NCBI GenBank assembly: GCA_028690035.1
Contig: JAQVCA010000001.1
Span: 95,940-159,939 of the forward strand
DNA: 64,000 nucleotides
Source: Comamonas sp.
GTDB lineage: Bacteria; Pseudomonadota; Gammaproteobacteria; Burkholderiales; Burkholderiaceae_C
Reading direction: 5' to 3'
Shown piece after piece: positions 59,099 through 64,000 of the stretch (positions are counted from its first letter, which is position 1; every line of letters begins with the position of its first letter). The position numbers and the translations under genes were made by a program. Under the pieces are notes generated by a model. It did not search any database and had not been told where the DNA came from. It saw only the letters and a program-made list of their open reading frames with translations.

Positions 59099-59683
59099 TT
59101 AGGCGGCAAAGTTGGCCTGGGCAAATTCCCAGTTGGCCAGGTGGTTCAGGAACACTTCCACAAACTTGGGACGGGCGTTGCGGTAGTCAATGTAGTAGGC
59201 GTGTTCCCACACGTCCACTGTCAGCAGCGCCTTGTCGGCGGTGGTCAGGGGCGTACCGGCAGGGCCGGTGTTGACGATGTCCACGCTGCCATCGGGTTTT
59301 TTCACCAGCCAAGTCCAGCCAGAACCAAAGTTACCCACGGCAGACTTGGTGAACTCTTCCTTGAACTTGTCAAAGCTGCCCCACTTGGCGTTGATCGCGT
59401 CCAGCAAAGCGCCGGTCGGTGCGCCACCGCCTTGGGGCTTCATGCAGCTCCAAAAGAAGGTGTGGTTCCAGATTTGCGCTGCATTGTTGTAGATGCCGCC
59501 GGAAGATTTTTTGACGATTTCTTCCAGGCCCATGTTTTCAAACTCGGTGCCTTTTTGCAGGTTGTTCAGGTTGACCACATAGGCGTTGTGGTGCTTGCCA
59601 TGGTGAAACTCCAGGGTTTCTTGGCTGTAGTGGGGGGCCAGTGCATCGATGGCATAAGGCAGTGCGGGCAAGGTATGTTCCAT
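59099..59683 (-). CDS. sodB: superoxide dismutase (Fe type)
   Basis: [42 protein letters not shown]...[32 protein letters not shown]. Confidence 0.97.
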   Translation of the reverse strand: MEHTLPALPYAIDALAPHYSQETLEFHHGKHHNAYVVNLNNLQKGTEFENMGLEEIVKKSSGGIYNNAAQIWNHTFFWSCMKPQGGGAPTGALLDAINAKWGSFDKFKEEFTKSAVGNFGSGWTWLVKKPDGSVDIVNTGPAGTPLTTADKALLTVDVWEHAYYIDYRNARPKFVEVFLNHLANWEFAQANFAA

Positions 59684-59803
59684 GGTGTTTCCTTTGGTTG
59701 GTTAGAGGTTGCTAGGTGAATTGCTTCGGCGGTCATTGTAAGAACAAGCGCCTAACGCATTGGCACCTGCACACGCAAGTCCGCACAAGCTGGGCGTTGC
59801 TGC

Positions 59804-61126
59804 CTAGAGCAAGCGCGGCGGCACCACCGTCACATCCACCTGGCCATCGGTCAGGTGGGCCTGCAAGGCAGCGCCCACGGGGGCCTGGGCCACGGTGCTG
59901 ATCGGCCGCCCATGCATATCCGATAGCCAGGCAAAGCCGCGCGCCAGCACCTGCTGGGGATTGAGCAAATCCAGCCGCTGCTGCAGCAAGGCCAATTGCT
60001 GACGCTGTTGCTGCAGCTGGCGCTGGGTTTTTTGCTTCAAATCCTGCTCTAACCCTTGCTGGGCCAGCGTAAGCTGCTGCAATTTTGAACGCAGATAGAC
60101 CTGCATCTGCTGCCCCTGACGCAGACAATCCAGACGCTGGTGTTGCAGCGACCGCTGGGGTTTCCCTAGGCGCAGAGCCAAGCTATCCAAACTCTGCTGC
60201 TGGGCTTGCAAGCGCTGGCGCATGCGCTGCTGCACCCGGTGGTACACATAGTGCAGTTGCAACAGGCAATCGCTGCGCGCAGGAGCGGCCAGCTCGGCAG
60301 CGGCAGTGGGGGTGGGTGCACGCACATCGGCACAAAAATCGGCGATGGTGAAATCGGTCTCATGGCCCACACCGCTGACGATGGGCACCGGGCTGGCCAC
60401 GATGGTGTGCGCCAAAGCCTCATCGTTGAAGGCCCACAAGTCTTCGGGGGCACCGCCACCGCGTACCAGCAAGATGGCGTCGATGACCGGTGCCCCCTCC
60501 TGCACGGCGGATCCCCGCTGCTGTGCCAGCGCATACAACTGTTCCAGTGCCGCCATCAGCGACCGCGGTGCGCCCTCTCCTTGCACCAAGGCAGGTGCCA
60601 ACACCACCGGAATATGCGGAGCACGGCGCTGCAAAGCGGTGGCCACATCGTGCAAAGCTGCCGCGCCCAGGGAAGTGACCAGCCCCAGCCCCCGGGGCAT
60701 GGCAGGCAAAGGGCGCTTGCGCTGGGCATCGAACAAACCCTGGGCTTGCAAGCGCGCTTTCAGGCGCAGAAACTGCTCCATCCAGGTACCCTGACCATCG
60801 CGCTGCAGGCGCTCCACAATCAGTTGCAAATCTCCACGCTGCTCGTACACCCCCAGCTGCCCCTGCAGCTGCACCCGGTCGCCATCGCGTGGCACAAAGT
60901 CCAATTGCTCCGCAGCACGGCGGAACATGGCGCAGCGCAGCTGACCGCCTTCATCTTTGATAGAAAAATAGCAATGTCCGCTGGCTGCACGCGAGAAACC
61001 CGAGATTTCGCCATGCACCCGTACCGGGTTGAAACGGGTTTGCAAACTGTCGGCAATGGCGCGACACAGGGCCACAACGCTCCAGACTCTGGGCGCGGCC
61101 GAATCGGCCTGAGAAGAGATCGACAT
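59804..61126 (-). CDS. xseA: exodeoxyribonuclease VII large subunit
   Basis: RVWSVVALCRAIADSLQTRFNPVRVHGEISGFSRAASGHCYFSIKDEGGQLRCAMFR; VRGGGAPEDLWAFNDEALA; SGVGHETDFTIADFCADVRAPTPTAAAELAAP. Confidence 0.96.
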   Translation of the reverse strand: MSISSQADSAAPRVWSVVALCRAIADSLQTRFNPVRVHGEISGFSRAASGHCYFSIKDEGGQLRCAMFRRAAEQLDFVPRDGDRVQLQGQLGVYEQRGDLQLIVERLQRDGQGTWMEQFLRLKARLQAQGLFDAQRKRPLPAMPRGLGLVTSLGAAALHDVATALQRRAPHIPVVLAPALVQGEGAPRSLMAALEQLYALAQQRGSAVQEGAPVIDAILLVRGGGAPEDLWAFNDEALAHTIVASPVPIVSGVGHETDFTIADFCADVRAPTPTAAAELAAPARSDCLLQLHYVYHRVQQRMRQRLQAQQQSLDSLALRLGKPQRSLQHQRLDCLRQGQQMQVYLRSKLQQLTLAQQGLEQDLKQKTQRQLQQQRQQLALLQQRLDLLNPQQVLARGFAWLSDMHGRPISTVAQAPVGAALQAHLTDGQVDVTVVPPRLL

Positions 61127-61252
61127 AAAGGTCAAAACGCAAAAATTGGTGCTTTGCGCCGCCTACGCAACGCCTTAACTGCCTTGAGCCCTAAAGCAGC
61201 TGGGCCATAATCGCAGGCTGATTTCCACACCACTAGCGCGGAGAAGAACAAG

Positions 61253-61882
61253 TTGTTGTCCATCATACAGGCCGCTGGCTGGCCGATTTGGCCCCTGATT
61301 GCATGCTCTATCCTGGCCCTGGCGCTGATCGTCGAGCGCTTCATTTCGCTCAAGGCCAGCAAAATCACCCCTCCAGCTCTACTGGACGAAGTCATTTCTG
61401 TCTCGCGCCAGGGCGTGCCCGGGCAGCAGATGGTCGAGCAGCTGGCCCAAAACAGCGTACTGGGTGAAGTGCTGGCCAGTGGCCTCAAAGCCGTTGCCAC
61501 CACGCCCCACATCAGCGAGGAAGACCTGCGCGCCCAGATGGAAAGCGCAGGTCGCGCCGCCGCCCACAAGCTGGAGCGTTACTTGGGTGCGCTGGCCACC
61601 ATTGCCTCGGCCGCGCCCCTGCTGGGCCTGCTGGGCACGGTGATTGGCATGATCGAGATTTTTGGCTCGCAAGCCGGCGGCGGCGCTGTCGGCACAGGCA
61701 ACCCGGCCCAGCTGGCCCATGGCATCTCGATCGCGCTGTACAACACCGCTTTTGGTCTGATCGTGGCCATCCCGGCGCTGATTTTCTGGCGCTATTTCCG
61801 CGCCCGTGTGGACAGCTACCTGCTGACCCTGGAGCTGGCCAGTGAACAGTTCGTGCGCCATCTGCTGCGCCTGCGCGGCTGA
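61253..61882 (+). CDS. exbB: MotA/TolQ/ExbB proton channel family protein
   Basis: LSIIQAAGWPIWPLIACSILALALIVERFISL...LGLLGTVIGMIEIFGSQ; TTG start. Confidence 0.92.
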   Translation: MLSIIQAAGWPIWPLIACSILALALIVERFISLKASKITPPALLDEVISVSRQGVPGQQMVEQLAQNSVLGEVLASGLKAVATTPHISEEDLRAQMESAGRAAAHKLERYLGALATIASAAPLLGLLGTVIGMIEIFGSQAGGGAVGTGNPAQLAHGISIALYNTAFGLIVAIPALIFWRYFRARVDSYLLTLELASEQFVRHLLRLRG

Positions 61883-61933
61883 TGGGTGGCATCTGCCCCA
61901 CACTGCCCACCACTGCCCGCACAGGAGCGCTTC

Positions 61934-62365
61934 ATGGCCATGAACTTTCGCAAACAGCGCACGCAAGAGCCTGAGATCAACCTCATCCCCTTCATCGATG
62001 TGCTGCTGGTGATCCTCATCTTCCTGATGCTGACCACCACCTACAGCAAATTCACCGAAATGCAGCTGACCCTGCCCAGCGCCGATGTTGAGCAGCTGCG
62101 CGACCGCCCGCGCGAGCTGATCGTGAGCATCGGGGCCGATGGACGCTACGTCATCAACAAAACCGAACTGCAAAACCGCAGCGTGGACGGCATTGCCAGC
62201 GCCATGCTCGGCGCCGCCCCAGCGGGCAGCGACAGTGTGGTCATCATCAGCGCCGATGCCAATGCGCCGCACCAGTCGGTGGTGTCTGCCATGGAAGCGG
62301 CGCGCCGGGCCGGGCTGTCGCAAATCACCTTTGCGACGCAATCGTCTGCTGCCGCAGGCCAGTAA
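61934..62365 (+). CDS. exbD: biopolymer transporter ExbD/TolR
   Basis: MAMNFRKQRTQEPEINLIPFIDVLLVILIFLMLTTTY. Confidence 0.94.
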   Translation: MAMNFRKQRTQEPEINLIPFIDVLLVILIFLMLTTTYSKFTEMQLTLPSADVEQLRDRPRELIVSIGADGRYVINKTELQNRSVDGIASAMLGAAPAGSDSVVIISADANAPHQSVVSAMEAARRAGLSQITFATQSSAAAGQ

Positions 62366-62420
62366 GCGCGCGTTGCACGGCTGCACCACTTTCTGGCAGG
62401 GCTAGAGGTTCGCTGGCGCT

Positions 62421-63434
62421 ATGGACTGTGCCCGTCTGCGCCGTATGTGGCACAGCCGCCGCTGGCCTGCTTGGGCGTGGCTGCCACTGGCCTGGCTCTA
62501 CGGCGCGTTGGTCTGGCTGCCGCGCTGGGCCTACCGCTGCGGCTGGCGCCAAGCCGAGCATGCAGGCATCCCCACACTGGTAATTGGCAACGTGGTGGCT
62601 GGTGGCGCAGGCAAAACGCCCGTCACGCTGGCCACGGTGCAGCACCTGCAGGCACGCGGCTGGCGTCCCGGCATTGTTGCCCGGGGCTATGGCCGCCATC
62701 TGAACGACTGCCGGGCGGTCCATCCAGACAGTGAGGCCTGCGCTGTGGGCGATGAGCCGCTGCTGCTGGCACGTGCCAGTGGCGTGCCGGTGTACGTCGC
62801 CCCACAGCGCATCACTGCGGCGCGCGCCTTGCGCGCCGCCCACCCTGAAGTCAACATCCTGCTGTGCGACGATGGCTTGCAGCACCATGCCCTGGCACGC
62901 GATCTGGACATCTGCGTTTTTCACGATCAGGGCATCGGCAATGGCTGGCTGCTGCCCGCAGGCCCGCTGCGTGAGGCCTGGCCCCGCCCGGTGGACGCCA
63001 TCTTGTATGCCGGGCCCTGCCCACCGCTGCCCAGCCCCAGCACACCCCACTTTGCCGTGCAGCGCCGTTTGGCGCCGTACGCGCTGTCTGCCGATGGCAC
63101 ACGCATCCCTTTGCACACCCTGCAGCATCAGCCCGTGCATGCCATCGCCGCGATTGCCCGCCCAGAAGATTTTTTTGCCATGCTGCGCAGCCAGGGACTG
63201 CATTTGGCGCACACAGAAGGCCTGCCAGATCACTTCGATTTCAAGAGCTGGAAGCGCTTATCCAGCAAGGGTAAAACCCTGATTTGTACCGAAAAAGATG
63301 CCACCAAGCTGTGGCCCCTGCACCCCGATGCCCTGGCCGTGCCGCTGTGCCTGAACATCGACCCCGCCTACACCCAGTGGCTCGATGGGCAACTGCGCCG
63401 CCTATCATCGAACGCAACGCCGACATCGCCCTGA
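62421..63434 (+). CDS. lpxK: tetraacyldisaccharide 4'-kinase
   Basis: PTLVIGNVVAGGAGKTPVTLATVQHLQARGWRPGIVARGYGRH; CDDGLQHHALARDLDICVFHD. Confidence 0.96.
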   Translation: MDCARLRRMWHSRRWPAWAWLPLAWLYGALVWLPRWAYRCGWRQAEHAGIPTLVIGNVVAGGAGKTPVTLATVQHLQARGWRPGIVARGYGRHLNDCRAVHPDSEACAVGDEPLLLARASGVPVYVAPQRITAARALRAAHPEVNILLCDDGLQHHALARDLDICVFHDQGIGNGWLLPAGPLREAWPRPVDAILYAGPCPPLPSPSTPHFAVQRRLAPYALSADGTRIPLHTLQHQPVHAIAAIARPEDFFAMLRSQGLHLAHTEGLPDHFDFKSWKRLSSKGKTLICTEKDATKLWPLHPDALAVPLCLNIDPAYTQWLDGQLRRLSSNATPTSP

Positions 63435-63473
63435 TGTGGTTCCCCCTCCACTTTTGCTATTTTTTTGCCCGCT

Positions 63474-63665
63474 ATGGACCCCAAACTGCTTGAAATTCTG
63501 GTCTGCCCCGTCACCAAAGGCCCGCTGACCTACGACCGCGAACACCAAGAGCTGCTCTCGCGCAGCGCTCGCCTGGCCTACCCGGTGCGCGACGGCATCC
63601 CGGTGCTGCTGGAAAACGAGGCCCGCACCCTGAGCGACGACGAGCTGGAGCAGCTGGCACCATGA
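63474..63665 (+). CDS. Trm112 family protein
   Basis: [53 protein letters not shown]. Confidence 0.95.
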   Translation: MDPKLLEILVCPVTKGPLTYDREHQELLSRSARLAYPVRDGIPVLLENEARTLSDDELEQLAP

Positions 63666-64000
63666 CCCCGCCCCGCTTTCATGTGCTGATTCCAGCGCGC
63701 CTGGCTTCCAGCCGTCTGCCCAACAAACCCTTGGCCGATATTGCCGGCCTGCCCATGGTGGTGCGCGTGGCGCAGCAGGCACAGCGCAGCGCTGCCACCC
63801 AAGTGGTGGTGGCGGCCGACCATGCCAGCATCGTGGACGCCTGTCGCGCCCACGGCATCACAGCGGTATTGACGGCCAGCGATCACCCCAGCGGCAGCGA
63901 CCGCCTGGCCCAGGCCTGCGAGCTACTGGGTTTGGATGGCGACGATCTGATCGTGAACGTGCAAGGCGATGAGCCGCTGATCGAGCCCGCCCTGATCGAT
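63662..64000 (+). CDS. kdsB: 3-deoxy-manno-octulosonate cytidylyltransferase, truncated by window end
   Basis: [43 protein letters not shown]...[15 protein letters not shown]. Confidence 0.95.
   Translation, partial: MTPPRFHVLIPARLASSRLPNKPLADIAGLPMVVRVAQQAQRSAATQVVVAADHASIVDACRAHGITAVLTASDHPSGSDRLAQACELLGLDGDDLIVNVQGDEPLIEPALID

Noticed and set aside
1-64000. CRISPR arrays, prophage, transposases, toxin-antitoxin or defence islands
   Set aside because: No regularly spaced direct repeats, integrase/transposase motifs or defence-type domains were seen on either strand.

Overview
This 64 kb window looks like ordinary core chromosome from a high-GC betaproteobacterium, probably Comamonadaceae (inferred from gene content and protein style). 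I found no CRISPR array, prophage, transposase or obvious defence island. Recognisable blocks are: a B12 salvage/uptake cluster (cobU-btuF-btuC-btuD-cobO) with ogt; zapB-like/zapA followed by a 6S RNA; safE-hemN divergent from fnr; phaR; an MCP next to a two-component system divergent from a heavy-metal RND efflux operon with DUF3240; an RRM protein; rimO; ispF-ispD; mfd; serB; metQ and a separate metNI; nsrR; ilvD; prpE; algC-like; waaA; a pseudouridine synthase; tRNA-Gly(CCC); a CinA-like protein; glnA; an IclR regulator divergent from an AcrAB-OprM-type RND operon; monomeric icd; sodB; xseA; exbBD; lpxK; Trm112; and kdsB (truncated by the window end). The most interesting signals are: (1) a dispersed repeat family with core AGCTGCTnGCGCTTG, whose two-armed copies sit between convergent gene pairs (5 of about 10 such gaps); (2) apparent in-frame remnants of that repeat inside btuD, cobU and lpxK; (3) two apparent single-base losses in G/C homopolymers, breaking the fnr N-terminus and joining metN to metI in one frame, which are either sequencing errors or real and phase-variation-like; (4) FNR-type boxes, including one upstream of a tiny DUF3149 membrane protein; (5) a tandem CAAAGCTT operator-like repeat at the metal efflux locus. 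All calls come from reading the sequence and supplied translations; no database search was run.
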